Part shown: positions 41,108 to 49,422 of the stretch, piece after piece
Layout of the letters: each line of letters begins with the position of its first letter
How positions within the stretch are numbered: position 1 is the first letter of the stretch
Source of the DNA: Pseudomonas bubulae
GTDB taxonomy: Bacteria > Pseudomonadota > Gammaproteobacteria > Pseudomonadales > Pseudomonadaceae
Length of the DNA stretch: 64,000 nt
Assembly: GCF_900618535.1 (NCBI RefSeq)
Contig: NZ_UYJA01000004.1
Span: 544,821-608,820 of the forward strand
Direction: 5' to 3'
Translations under genes and position numbers: made by a program
Notes under the pieces: generated by a model
What the model saw: only the letters and a program-made list of their open reading frames with translations
Database searches by the model: none
What the model was told of the DNA's origin: nothing

Positions 41108-41998
41108 ATGAGCAAGGTTAGTGTGCTGGTGGTAGATGACGCGTCGTTTATTCGTGATCTGGTTAAAAATTGCCTGCGTAACTACTTCCCGGGCATCAGG
41201 ATCGAAGACGCGGTCAACGGCCGCAAAGCCCAGGCCTTGCTGTCCCGTGAAGCCTTCGATCTGGTGCTGTGCGACTGGGAAATGCCGGAGATGTCCGGCC
41301 TTGAGCTGTTGACCTGGTGCCGCGAGCAAGACCGTCTGAAAACGCTGCCCTTTATCATGGTCACCAGCCGTGGTGACAAAGAGAACGTGATCCAGGCCAT
41401 TCAGGCCGGAGTTTCGGATTTCGTCAGCAAACCCTTCACCAATGAGCAGCTACTGTCGAAGGTGAAGAAGGCGTTCACCAAGGCGGGATTGCTGAGCGCC
41501 GTGATGGCCAGCACCCCGACGCGGGTTAATTCGGCCTTTGGCAATGACTCGCTGAATGCATTGACCGGTGGCAAGGCGCAGGTCGTGACCCCGACGTCGG
41601 TGACATCTGCCCCGGTTGCCCCGGCACCACGGCCGGCACCTGTCGCGGCACCGGCGCTGACCAGCCGTGGTCAGGGGCAACTGCGTTTGCCCAGCGGTAC
41701 CCAAACCTGCGTGATCAAGGCGTTGAGCCTCAAGGAGGCGCTGCTGGTGGTGCGTCGTGGCGAAGTGCTGCCTCAGGTACTGGACAGTGCCGTACTCGAC
41801 CTTGAGCAGGGCGAGAACGCCGAGGTGGCGCGTTTGAACGGTTATCTGCATGCCATCGTGGCATTCGAGCCAAAACCGGACAGTGCGTGGTTGCAACTGA
41901 CCTTTCGCTTTGTCGATCAGGACGCCGACAAAATGAACTATCTCTCGCGGCTGATCGCCCACGGCACGGCGCAGAAGCATTTTGTGCCGGGTGCGTGA
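41108..41998 (+). CDS. Response regulator with C-terminal PilZ-like domain
   Basis: 296 residues. An N-terminal receiver domain (about 3-125) starts VSVLVVDDASFIRDLVKNCL; the acidic pair is DD (9-10), the phosphoacceptor Asp is in VLCDWEMPEMSG (about residue 57), and the Thr/Lys switch is MVTSRGDKEN then FVSKPF. A Pro/Ala linker (about 150-185) leads to a C-terminal domain containing LRLPSGTQTCVIKALSLKEA that resembles PilZ, but I cannot see the canonical RxxxR-DxSxxG c-di-GMP motif. The output may therefore be protein-protein contact. It lies 110 bases after phoU, following a terminator, with AAGGAG before the start. Confidence 0.78.
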   Translation: MSKVSVLVVDDASFIRDLVKNCLRNYFPGIRIEDAVNGRKAQALLSREAFDLVLCDWEMPEMSGLELLTWCREQDRLKTLPFIMVTSRGDKENVIQAIQAGVSDFVSKPFTNEQLLSKVKKAFTKAGLLSAVMASTPTRVNSAFGNDSLNALTGGKAQVVTPTSVTSAPVAPAPRPAPVAAPALTSRGQGQLRLPSGTQTCVIKALSLKEALLVVRRGEVLPQVLDSAVLDLEQGENAEVARLNGYLHAIVAFEPKPDSAWLQLTFRFVDQDADKMNYLSRLIAHGTAQKHFVPGA

Positions 41999-42012
41999 TG
42001 ACAGGAGCCTGT

Positions 42013-42046
42013 GTAGCCGCGGCCTCGTTCCTTCAGCAGCGGCTAC
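42013..42046. repeat. Single GTAGCCGC palindrome
   Basis: GTAGCCGC and GCGGCTAC, 18 bases apart, lie between the convergent response-regulator gene and the lipoprotein gene. The core matches the second REP class seen at 21342-21434. Confidence 0.6.
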
Positions 42047-42067
42047 AGGGCGAATGCAACCCGCCAG

Positions 42068-42784
42068 CTATCGATCCAGAAATGCCAGCTGATAGGTCTC
42101 GCGATCAATCATCACCAACTGCACATTGTTGATTCGGGTGTTGGCCGGCTTGCCGTTGACGGCCACCGATGTTTCGATCCGGTAGATACCCTGCGGCGCA
42201 CGCTCATCGAGGGTGATGGTGAAGGTGTTCTCGTAACCGCCACTGCCGCCTTTGGTGTTCGCGATCTTGCTGCCTTCTTTCAACGGCTTGGCCTCGTTGG
42301 GCGCAAACAGGCGGATCTCTTCCTTGATTTCGCTGATCGGCTGGGTCGCGCCGTTGATCGCAACAATATTGGAAACCACGGTAATCGGTTGACCCCGTTT
42401 GATGGTCATACCGGGCTGGATACTGGTGTCGTAGCTAACCAGTTCTGGCTGGGCCGGTTGTTTCTTGCCCGAGGTTTTATATTGTTGTTCAACTTCTTGA
42501 GCGGTTTTGGTCTGTACCGACTTGGCATTGATCGCGAAACAGGCGGCCATGCCGGCAACCCCGCCAATCAATACGCCTGCGCCTTTATCGTTGGCACCGC
42601 TCACAGCAGCACCCGCTGCCGCACCTGCTGCAATTGCCAGCCCGCACTTCATCCAGTCGCTGCCACTCCAGTTGGTCGGGTTGATGCTGGCAGAGTCGAT
42701 ATTGGCGCAGCCTTGCAGACCCAGTAGCGAAGCCAGGCCCAAGGCCAGCAAGCGTTTATCCAAAGAGTTGGAGGGCAATTTCAT
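42068..42784 (-). CDS. Glycine-zipper lipoprotein, last gene of the tubulin-like operon
   Basis: 238 residues. A lipobox LGLQGCAN puts the lipidated Cys at about residue 26. A glycine/alanine zipper (LAIAAGAAAGAAVSGANDKG, then VLIGGVAGMAACFAI, about 48-85) is a potential membrane-inserting or oligomerising hairpin. The C-terminal 110 residues form a beta-rich domain with TIKRGQPITVVSNIVAINGA and YENTFTITLDERAPQGIYRI, resembling an immunoglobulin-like sandwich. It follows the zinc-ribbon gene after 43 bases, so cotranscription is likely. Outer-membrane anchoring is inferred (residue +2 is Ala, not Asp). I know of no assigned function. Confidence 0.75.
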   Translation of the reverse strand: MKLPSNSLDKRLLALGLASLLGLQGCANIDSASINPTNWSGSDWMKCGLAIAAGAAAGAAVSGANDKGAGVLIGGVAGMAACFAINAKSVQTKTAQEVEQQYKTSGKKQPAQPELVSYDTSIQPGMTIKRGQPITVVSNIVAINGATQPISEIKEEIRLFAPNEAKPLKEGSKIANTKGGSGGYENTFTITLDERAPQGIYRIETSVAVNGKPANTRINNVQLVMIDRETYQLAFLDR

Positions 42785-42827
42785 CAGTAACTTCCAAGTA
42801 AGAGAGGGGAAAACTCATACACCCTGA

Positions 42828-43733
42828 TTATTCGATCCGGGTTCGATTCAGTGCTTCTTTGAGTTGTTGTTCAGCCTGGCGGATGATGTTGCGCGCCCGA
42901 CTATTGTTTGGGTCCATACCCAGCACGACCCTGGCCACGGCAATTGCAGACTGGTACTCCCCGGCATTGAGCGCGTTTTGCGCTTGTTGCAGGGAGGCAT
43001 TAACAGCTTTGGCAGCCTGTTGCTGCTGTTGGTCACGCACCTGGCGATCGGCCGCTTCCTGGCGCTGGCGCTCAAGAGCTTGCTGTTCGCGCAAGGCATC
43101 GGCTTGTCGCGCCGCCTCGGCGGCCTGGGCTTTGAGCAGCTGCTGTTTTTGCGCCGCATCCTGCAATTGTTGCTGGCGCGCCTGGGCGGCCTGCGCACGC
43201 TGCAGCAGACTCAAGGCGCGAGGGTCATTGCTGTCCTGTTGCAAGGCAAGCCCGGCATTGTCCAGCGCGCAAGCAAAGTCCCTGGTGTCAAAACAGCTCT
43301 GACCGGTTTGCAAAAAGCCATCGAGCTTTTGCTGGCTTTGCCCGGCCATCATCTTGATTGCAACGTAGCCGCCCACCACCACTGCCAGAGTTACAACTGC
43401 CATTATCAGGGCCGGTTTTCTGTTGGTGGGCGCTGGTGTTGCGGCAGGCGGCGCAGGTGGGGGAGCCGCCGGACCTGGTACAGGTGTTGGCGCTGCAGCA
43501 GGTATGTCCCGGGGTGGTGGAGCACTGGCAGGTGTGACGGTTGCTTTGGGTGCAGGGGTGGCTGGCCGAGCCTTGGGTTCAGCTGCCGGTACCGGGGTAA
43601 CCGCTGCGGGCGCCTGCTGAAGCGGGGCGCCGCAGAACGGGCAGTATTTAACTGGGCCGCAGAGCCCCTGACCGCAGGCGCTGTTGGCGCATGAGGTCGG
43701 GAATGCAGAGGCTTTGGCTGACGATGCGGACAT
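42828..43733 (-). CDS. Membrane-anchored zinc-ribbon coiled-coil protein
   Basis: 301 residues from the ATG at 43733 (GAGAAG upstream); a TTG at 43754 overlapping the preceding stop is an alternative. The N-terminal zinc ribbon has Cys at 15, 20, 25, 31 and 34 (GPVKYCPFCGAPLQ). A Pro/Ala-rich stretch follows (36-105), then one transmembrane helix (ALIMAVVTLAVVVGGYVAIK, about 108-128). A Gln/Ala-rich coiled coil comes next (about 170-255, with QALERQRQEAADRQVRDQQQ), then a helical repeat resembling TPR (NAGEYQSAIAVARVVLGMDP). The topology places the ribbon in the cytosol, where it could dock on the tubulin-like protein, and the coil in the periplasm. This is inferred. Confidence 0.72.
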   Translation of the reverse strand: MSASSAKASAFPTSCANSACGQGLCGPVKYCPFCGAPLQQAPAAVTPVPAAEPKARPATPAPKATVTPASAPPPRDIPAAAPTPVPGPAAPPPAPPAATPAPTNRKPALIMAVVTLAVVVGGYVAIKMMAGQSQQKLDGFLQTGQSCFDTRDFACALDNAGLALQQDSNDPRALSLLQRAQAAQARQQQLQDAAQKQQLLKAQAAEAARQADALREQQALERQRQEAADRQVRDQQQQQAAKAVNASLQQAQNALNAGEYQSAIAVARVVLGMDPNNSRARNIIRQAEQQLKEALNRTRIE

Positions 43734-43750
43734 GGTCTTCTCGTGTGCGC

Positions 43751-46700
43751 TCAAGGTGCTGGCGGTGGAGCCGGGGCTGTCAAAGGAGGGCCGCCCACGG
43801 CTGGCGCAAACAGGTGCGCAAGCTCCATGATTTGCCCGGCCGTCTGCCAGGCAGGCATGCCTTCACGCCACAGCAGGCTGTCGCGGGTGATTTGCCCGGA
43901 CTGCACATATTGCTGCAATTGCTGGGTGTTGTAAGGGCCGTAATTGGTCCCGCTGACACTCAGGTGGTAGCTGTGCTGTGGTGCGGCGAACGGTGGTGGT
44001 GCGCCGTTACCTGCTGCTGGCGGTGGTGGAGCCATACCTGCTGGCGGGGCTGCACTGGCTTGGTTGAACAGGTTTTCCAGCCAGCCTTCGTTAAAGAACT
44101 CTTTAACCACGGTGAGTTTTTCGCCGTGGAGGGCATCCACTTCTTCTTTGTACACATCAGCCAGGGAGCCTTCGATATGACGGCCCCATTGCCCTTTGTA
44201 TTGCTCGGCAAGCGTACGCAGCTTTTTCGCGTCAGCTGGAGCCTGACGGTTCAGTCGAGCCAGATATTCGTTCTTCAACAACTCGGCGATCTTGAACGGA
44301 AATGCTTCAAAATTGCTGGATACACCTTTCTCGTTCGTGCGTTTCTGCGCTTTGTAGGCGCTGGTACTTAAATCTTCGAACACTTCTACCAGCGCCGCCA
44401 CTTGAGCGTTATCCAGGCGCAAGGACTTCTCCTTGACCTGCGCAGTAATGTCGGTGCGATGAATACTGTGGAAGCCGCTTTGACGAATGGAGAACTCATC
44501 ACCAATGGTGAAGTTGTCCTTGGCGATGAGGAACTCGTACAAGCCGTTGTTCAGACGCTCCAGGATGCCCAGTGCAATAGCGTGCAGAAAGAGTTTGAAG
44601 TCTTCGGCAAACTGGCGGTATTGCTCCTGGTTGAACTGGATGGGCTGCACGAACTGGCTGATGCGTTTGTGCACATGCAACGGGATGATTGCACTTTCTT
44701 TGCGATAGCTGGCCAGGTAAGTCGACAACTGGGTCAACGCCGGGATCGGGAAACCGCTTAACTCGGTGTAGCAAATCAGTTTGCCGGGCATACCGGACTC
44801 CACAAACTGAATTTGCCCGGCGGTCATCCCCGTGCCTTGCGGCAGACACTGGGCCAGTTGGGCGCCATAAGTGCGGCTGAACTCACTGGCGTTTTGTACG
44901 CCAATCAGACAGGTGTAAAGGTCTTTGTGAATATCAAAGTCGCCATTGAGGTTCAGTGGCACCCAGGGCATGGCCCGCTGCAGCAGCAGGCGGAATTTCT
45001 CGCGCTGTTCATCCGGGGTCAGCGCAGCCAGGGCCGTCATCAGCGGATCGACGCCCGGCAGATTCTTCGGCAACTGCTGTACGGCCTTGTTGCGTAGCTT
45101 GAGCAGCAACTCTTCCTGGCCTTCTTGAGTCTGCAGTTTGCCAAACAAGGTTTTCGAGCCGCCGAAGTCCTTGAATGCATCCTTGGCCCACTCACGTACT
45201 TGCTGGCTGTCGACGGGTTGTTCGTCGTCGTTTTTCACCAGTTGCAGCGGGATCAGCGTGGCGTGTTGGGTGTGGATGCTCGCCTTGATTTTGGCGATAT
45301 TGGCATCGATACCTTTGAGCAAGTTATCGACTGCGTTGCGGCCATCCTGCAGGCGGCCGACAAAGCCACTCCAGAGTGGGCGGCCGTTGTTGTCGACCGA
45401 TTCCTTGCGCCCCAACCATTCGGAAATGTCGCGCAGCAATTGTGCAGCCTCGCGGGCAGCGACCGAGCGCACATAGAACAGCAGGCTGTCGCGCAGTGTG
45501 TCTTTGACTTGGCTGATCACGGTGTCGGCTTGTTTTTCTTTACCGCTCAGGCGGGCCAGCAGGCCTTTGCCCGTGGTTTCTTTCAGACGCTCGAATTCCC
45601 GGGCAAGCTCTGACGACTCGAGCTTTTCAGACAGTTCCTTGAAACGCCCGGCGTTTTTTTCCAGTGCGGGAATGATGCCGTTATCGTTTTCAAGACGGTC
45701 CTTGATCATTTCGACCAGCGCCAGGGTGTAATCCAGCCCACCGCGCTCGTCGTCGTCGAGACGACGGAACAGCTGCTCGGGCAAGCTGTCTTCACGTGTC
45801 CATTGAGCGAAACGCTTGAGCCGGTTTTCCTTGATGCGCACCTCATGGTTGCGCTCGGCGCTGTCGATGGAACTGCCTTTGGTATCACGTTCCAGTTGCT
45901 GCTGAATTTCGCGTACCAGTGTCAGCCATTGATCCTTATCGGCGCCGCCGTTCTGCAGGCGCTCGAACAAGACCTCGACCTTTTGTTCGATCTGGGCAAT
46001 GACGCTGTTGTCACCCTCGACCTGCAGCAGGTCATCGGCAATCTGGTAGTGAGTGAACTCACCCGTAGCCTGGGTCAGCTCTACGCGAGACAGAAACTCG
46101 GGTAGATCTGTGAACGTGCGCGCAGTGATTGTCAGCTGTTCCTTGAGGAACTCGTCGCGCTCTTTATCGGTCGGGCGATTGCCCGTGACTTCCGCGTTGG
46201 CCACACCAAAGAATGCCTTGAGCATGTGTTGCACTTGCTGGTTAAGGCGTACGTTCTGGCGGGCATCGATCTGGGTGTCGAGCACCGCCTGCCCTACGGA
46301 GGAGTAAGCGCGCGGGAAGCGCAGCTTGGTGTCGCTGCCGTAATCTTGCGGCAGGCTGACGTCAAAGCTACGGATCTTGAACTGGTTCTGGTTGACGGCC
46401 ACCGAGCGCTTTTTGTTCGCGAAGTCTTGCGAGGTGAAGTCGGTGAACAACACATCGGAGACCATCTCGTAGATGTCTTCCTGGTTTTCGGTTCTGGCTT
46501 GCGCGACATTGCCGTTGTCGAGGATGAACACATCATCGTAGGGACGTGATTCGATAAACAGGTTGTCGGTGGCGTCCCAGTGCTTGAGCAACGGGTTGCC
46601 GCGCATGCAGGTTTCCAGTTCCATCAAGGCGGCGTAGCCGTTTGCCTGTACCCGCTCGGTATTGAAGGCATTGAAGCCGCCTGGCAAAACAAAAAACAGG

Positions 46701-47395
46701 TCGACCTTGCCGGAGATATTGTTTTCTTTAAGGATTGCCTTGGCCAGGTAGCCCATGTCCAGAAATGACCCTGAACCTGTGCCGCCCGCTGCAGACCCGG
46801 TGATGACGATGCGGATTTTGCCGGGGTCAATTTCCAGGCCGAGTTTTTTCAGCTTGTCAGCCTGAGTGCCGATGTTGTTGAGCAAGCGCCCGACCTTGTC
46901 GCGCAATTTGTCGCGAATGGTGGGGTATTTGTCGAAAAAATACAGGCGGGACAACGCGCGAATCTGTCCGGCCCCTTTGGAAGGGTCAATCCCCAGGGAT
47001 TTGATCTTGTCCGGCGTCAACGGGAACCACTCGGCCACCTCACGGTGACGATTGAGCTCATCAATGGAGTGGGTGTACTTGCTCAGGTGCAGAGGTTCAA
47101 TGACTTTTTCTTCGGAGGTGAAGGCCACCTGCTCGGCAAGTACGTCAGTTTTGACCGATTTGCCATCCTGGGTCACTTCGCCGGAGTCGAGGTCGAAGTT
47201 GATGAACTGCACCAGCGGAAAATCCGAAATGTGCTGTACCTGATTGTTTCCTCCCCAAATGGCATTGAGGATGCGCCGGCGCAGGCGGATGTTGACCTTC
47301 ATGCCGGTGCCGCCCAGGGCGATAAACAAGGTGGGGTGAATCTTTTCACTGACCGGAGGGGTTGCCGGGCCGGAAGGTTGTGCACTCTTGTCCAT
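43751..47395 (-). CDS. Large tubulin/FtsZ-like GTPase with C-terminal GYF-like domain
   Basis: 1214 residues; GGAG precedes the ATG. The N-terminal 450 residues are of the tubulin-like (Tubulin_2/FtsZ-like) family: T1-like loop FIALGGTGMK (residues 24-33), an Asp-rich T3 region (INFDLDSGEV) and the tubulin G-box SAAGGTGSGSF (201-211), followed by DMGYLAKAILKENNISGKVD. The middle about 500 residues are helical (ELSEKLESSELAREFERLKE). The C-terminal 54 residues (1143-1196) look like a GYF_2 adaptor, with SVSGTNYGPYNTQQLQQYVQ and LLWREGMPAWQ. FtsZ normally has about 400 residues; here GTPase and long scaffold are fused. It has no membrane span. The operon suggests a GTPase working with envelope proteins. 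Confidence 0.85.
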   Translation of the reverse strand: MDKSAQPSGPATPPVSEKIHPTLFIALGGTGMKVNIRLRRRILNAIWGGNNQVQHISDFPLVQFINFDLDSGEVTQDGKSVKTDVLAEQVAFTSEEKVIEPLHLSKYTHSIDELNRHREVAEWFPLTPDKIKSLGIDPSKGAGQIRALSRLYFFDKYPTIRDKLRDKVGRLLNNIGTQADKLKKLGLEIDPGKIRIVITGSAAGGTGSGSFLDMGYLAKAILKENNISGKVDLFFVLPGGFNAFNTERVQANGYAALMELETCMRGNPLLKHWDATDNLFIESRPYDDVFILDNGNVAQARTENQEDIYEMVSDVLFTDFTSQDFANKKRSVAVNQNQFKIRSFDVSLPQDYGSDTKLRFPRAYSSVGQAVLDTQIDARQNVRLNQQVQHMLKAFFGVANAEVTGNRPTDKERDEFLKEQLTITARTFTDLPEFLSRVELTQATGEFTHYQIADDLLQVEGDNSVIAQIEQKVEVLFERLQNGGADKDQWLTLVREIQQQLERDTKGSSIDSAERNHEVRIKENRLKRFAQWTREDSLPEQLFRRLDDDERGGLDYTLALVEMIKDRLENDNGIIPALEKNAGRFKELSEKLESSELAREFERLKETTGKGLLARLSGKEKQADTVISQVKDTLRDSLLFYVRSVAAREAAQLLRDISEWLGRKESVDNNGRPLWSGFVGRLQDGRNAVDNLLKGIDANIAKIKASIHTQHATLIPLQLVKNDDEQPVDSQQVREWAKDAFKDFGGSKTLFGKLQTQEGQEELLLKLRNKAVQQLPKNLPGVDPLMTALAALTPDEQREKFRLLLQRAMPWVPLNLNGDFDIHKDLYTCLIGVQNASEFSRTYGAQLAQCLPQGTGMTAGQIQFVESGMPGKLICYTELSGFPIPALTQLSTYLASYRKESAIIPLHVHKRISQFVQPIQFNQEQYRQFAEDFKLFLHAIALGILERLNNGLYEFLIAKDNFTIGDEFSIRQSGFHSIHRTDITAQVKEKSLRLDNAQVAALVEVFEDLSTSAYKAQKRTNEKGVSSNFEAFPFKIAELLKNEYLARLNRQAPADAKKLRTLAEQYKGQWGRHIEGSLADVYKEEVDALHGEKLTVVKEFFNEGWLENLFNQASAAPPAGMAPPPPAAGNGAPPPFAAPQHSYHLSVSGTNYGPYNTQQLQQYVQSGQITRDSLLWREGMPAWQTAGQIMELAHLFAPAVGGPPLTAPAPPPAP

Positions 47396-47499
47396 CTAAA
47401 ACTCCATGAGCCCTTGGGGCTAACCGATGATCTCGGCGTGTTGATCCACAAATCAGGTAAAGCGGGCCAGGGGCGGGTTGTTCCCCCCGGCGTTAGGGT

Positions 47500-47916
47500 T
47501 TAGCGTTTGGCCGAAAACGTCATCAGCCATGCCACCAGCGAGATGGCAGCTACGCCACCCAACGGTGCGATGTAGAGCGGCGCAAGGAACTGCCCCGAGT
47601 TGAGTACGGCGAGCACGGCCATGATGGCGATCATCAACAGGCCCAGAAACAGGAACCAGCCCGAGGCGTTTGCCCGGCTCGGTGCGACACGCTCACGTAC
47701 GCGCCAGTTGGCATAGGCGTTTTTGATCACGAAAAACAGGATGGCCAGTACCACCAGCACGGCGACGCCAATCAGGGCATCGCGGCTGTCGACTTTCTTC
47801 GCCCCGAGGTCAAGGCCCAGCGGTTGCGGCGCGGCCAGAGTGGTGGTCATGGGCGACGGCGCAGGTGCAGGGCTTTCGCTTTCGATAGGTGCTGGCAATG
47901 TGCTGGTCTGTGCCAT
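47500..47916 (-). CDS. Three-span membrane protein of the tubulin-like operon
   Basis: 138 residues. After a Pro/Ser-rich cytosolic N terminus (MAQTSTLPAPIESESPAPAP) come three hydrophobic segments: ALIGVAVLVVLAILFFVIKN, WFLFLGLLMIAIMAVLAVLN and APLGGVAAISLVAWLMTFSA. No enzymatic motif is visible. It lies 104 bases before the tubulin-like start and 30 bases after the vWA-like gene, so it is probably part of the same transcript and of a membrane complex. It is not recognised outside this context. Confidence 0.72.
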   Translation of the reverse strand: MAQTSTLPAPIESESPAPAPSPMTTTLAAPQPLGLDLGAKKVDSRDALIGVAVLVVLAILFFVIKNAYANWRVRERVAPSRANASGWFLFLGLLMIAIMAVLAVLNSGQFLAPLYIAPLGGVAAISLVAWLMTFSAKR

Positions 47917-47946
47917 GTATAAAACTTCCTTGCTATGCGTGTGGGG

Positions 47947-49422
47947 TTACTTGAGTCGTACGGCGGTATCGGGCTGGATATTTTCCAGGCGGGCACCAAA
48001 CAGGCCGCGCTTGAGGGTCGCGACCCTGTTCTGGTTTGAATCGTATACGCCGGCACTGCTGAAGGGCTTGAGCGGATAAGACTGGGGCACACCTTCGACG
48101 ATCACGGTCAGGGTCTTTTTGCCTGCAATCAGCAAGGCAGCCAGCAGGGCGCCAATCAAGAGCAGAATAAACAGCCCCAGCAGCATGAGCACCGGACCGA
48201 GCGGGTAGCTGATTTTCAGCACAACCGGCAGACGGGTCTCGGAAGTAGTGGCTTCACCGGAGGGGATAAATACGTCAGGCAGGGCGTCACCGGGGAACAG
48301 TTCATTCATGCGCGCAATGAACCCCTGGGAGATACGCAGTTGTTGCTCGCTGAGATTGATGCTGATGCTGCCGGCGCGTTGGTAACCGCTGGAAAAGATC
48401 ACATCGCTGGACCATTGCGATGGCAGGGGCGGCAGTTGCAGGCTGATCTTCAGCTCGTCGGAGCGGGCGCCTGGCTCGAGGTCTGTCAGGCGGTCCAGCG
48501 ATATATTCGAGTTCAGGGCTTCGCCCGGCATGTCCAGGGTCATGCCTATTTTCGCGTCATGAATCTGGTAAGGGTTGAACTGGTTTTCGAATTTGCCCAG
48601 CAGCACTGCCGTTTTCGGTGAGCTGTCGACGTTGATATTGAGGATGACCGTTTGCTGGTCGGGGGCCAGTTCGGCACTCACATCCCGAGTGTCTTCAACA
48701 CCGGTAGGAATAAAGCGCACGGCAGCCTGGGTCAACGGCTTTAACCGTACCCGGTCATCTTTAAGCAAGCTGGCGAGGGCAGGCTGATTGAGCACCTGCT
48801 CCAGTGCGACACCGGCTTTTTGACCATAGGCCAGAGCGTAGATCATCAACCCGTTGGCTTCGTAGTTGGGGCCTTTGACCGGCATTTTCTGCGGGAAGGC
48901 GGCAATCCGGGTGATAGCTGCTTCGCTATGCAACAGGTCGTAGAATTCGCGGTTTTTGGCCTGGGTTTCGCTGCTGTTGTTCGGGCTGTTTTTATTGTTG
49001 GTGATGATCCAGACAATACCCTCGCGACCTTCCAGCCCGGTGGTGATTGAGGCCAGCAAAGCCTCTTTGAAGTCCGTGTCGGCATAGGCACCGCTGGCTT
49101 TGCGCTCCAGCTTCAAGCCATTGACGTAGTTGGGCAGTGCAGCGTGGTTGGCCGGGCCGCGATAGATCCACTCGGGCGAAGGGTGCTGACTGTCAGCCTG
49201 GTTGAACCCGCCAATGACGACTTCTGCGCTGCCGGCAGCAGTGCCCACCAGTTGGGTGACCATCGACTTGAACGGCGATGACGGGTCGCTGTAGAACGGC
49301 TCCATCCAACCTGAATTTTGTACCAGGAATACCTGGCGCAGAGGCTCTGCGCTGGCCACGCTGCTGGCAAGTACGAGGGAGAGCAACAGGCAGCGGCGCA
49401 GCCAGAAGGTCAAGCATTCCAT
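47947..49422 (-). CDS. Exported vWA-like protein with C-terminal membrane anchor
   Basis: 491 residues from the ATG at 49422 (GGAGCG upstream), overlapping the previous gene by 13 bases. A signal peptide (MECLTFWLRRCLLLSLVLAS) is followed by a Rossmann-like domain (about 28-210). There the first strand reads QVFLVQNSGWMEPFYSDPSS, where vWA domains have DxSxS, and a central strand reads EGIVWIITNNKNSPNN. The metal site thus appears degenerate. A beta-sandwich region follows (about 215-400), then one transmembrane span (VLMLLGLFILLLIGALLAAL, about 412-432) and a 55-residue cytosolic tail with YPLKPFSSAGVYDSNQNRVA. It can link periplasm and cytosol. No family name recalled with certainty. Confidence 0.7.
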   Translation of the reverse strand: MECLTFWLRRCLLLSLVLASSVASAEPLRQVFLVQNSGWMEPFYSDPSSPFKSMVTQLVGTAAGSAEVVIGGFNQADSQHPSPEWIYRGPANHAALPNYVNGLKLERKASGAYADTDFKEALLASITTGLEGREGIVWIITNNKNSPNNSSETQAKNREFYDLLHSEAAITRIAAFPQKMPVKGPNYEANGLMIYALAYGQKAGVALEQVLNQPALASLLKDDRVRLKPLTQAAVRFIPTGVEDTRDVSAELAPDQQTVILNINVDSSPKTAVLLGKFENQFNPYQIHDAKIGMTLDMPGEALNSNISLDRLTDLEPGARSDELKISLQLPPLPSQWSSDVIFSSGYQRAGSISINLSEQQLRISQGFIARMNELFPGDALPDVFIPSGEATTSETRLPVVLKISYPLGPVLMLLGLFILLLIGALLAALLIAGKKTLTVIVEGVPQSYPLKPFSSAGVYDSNQNRVATLKRGLFGARLENIQPDTAVRLK

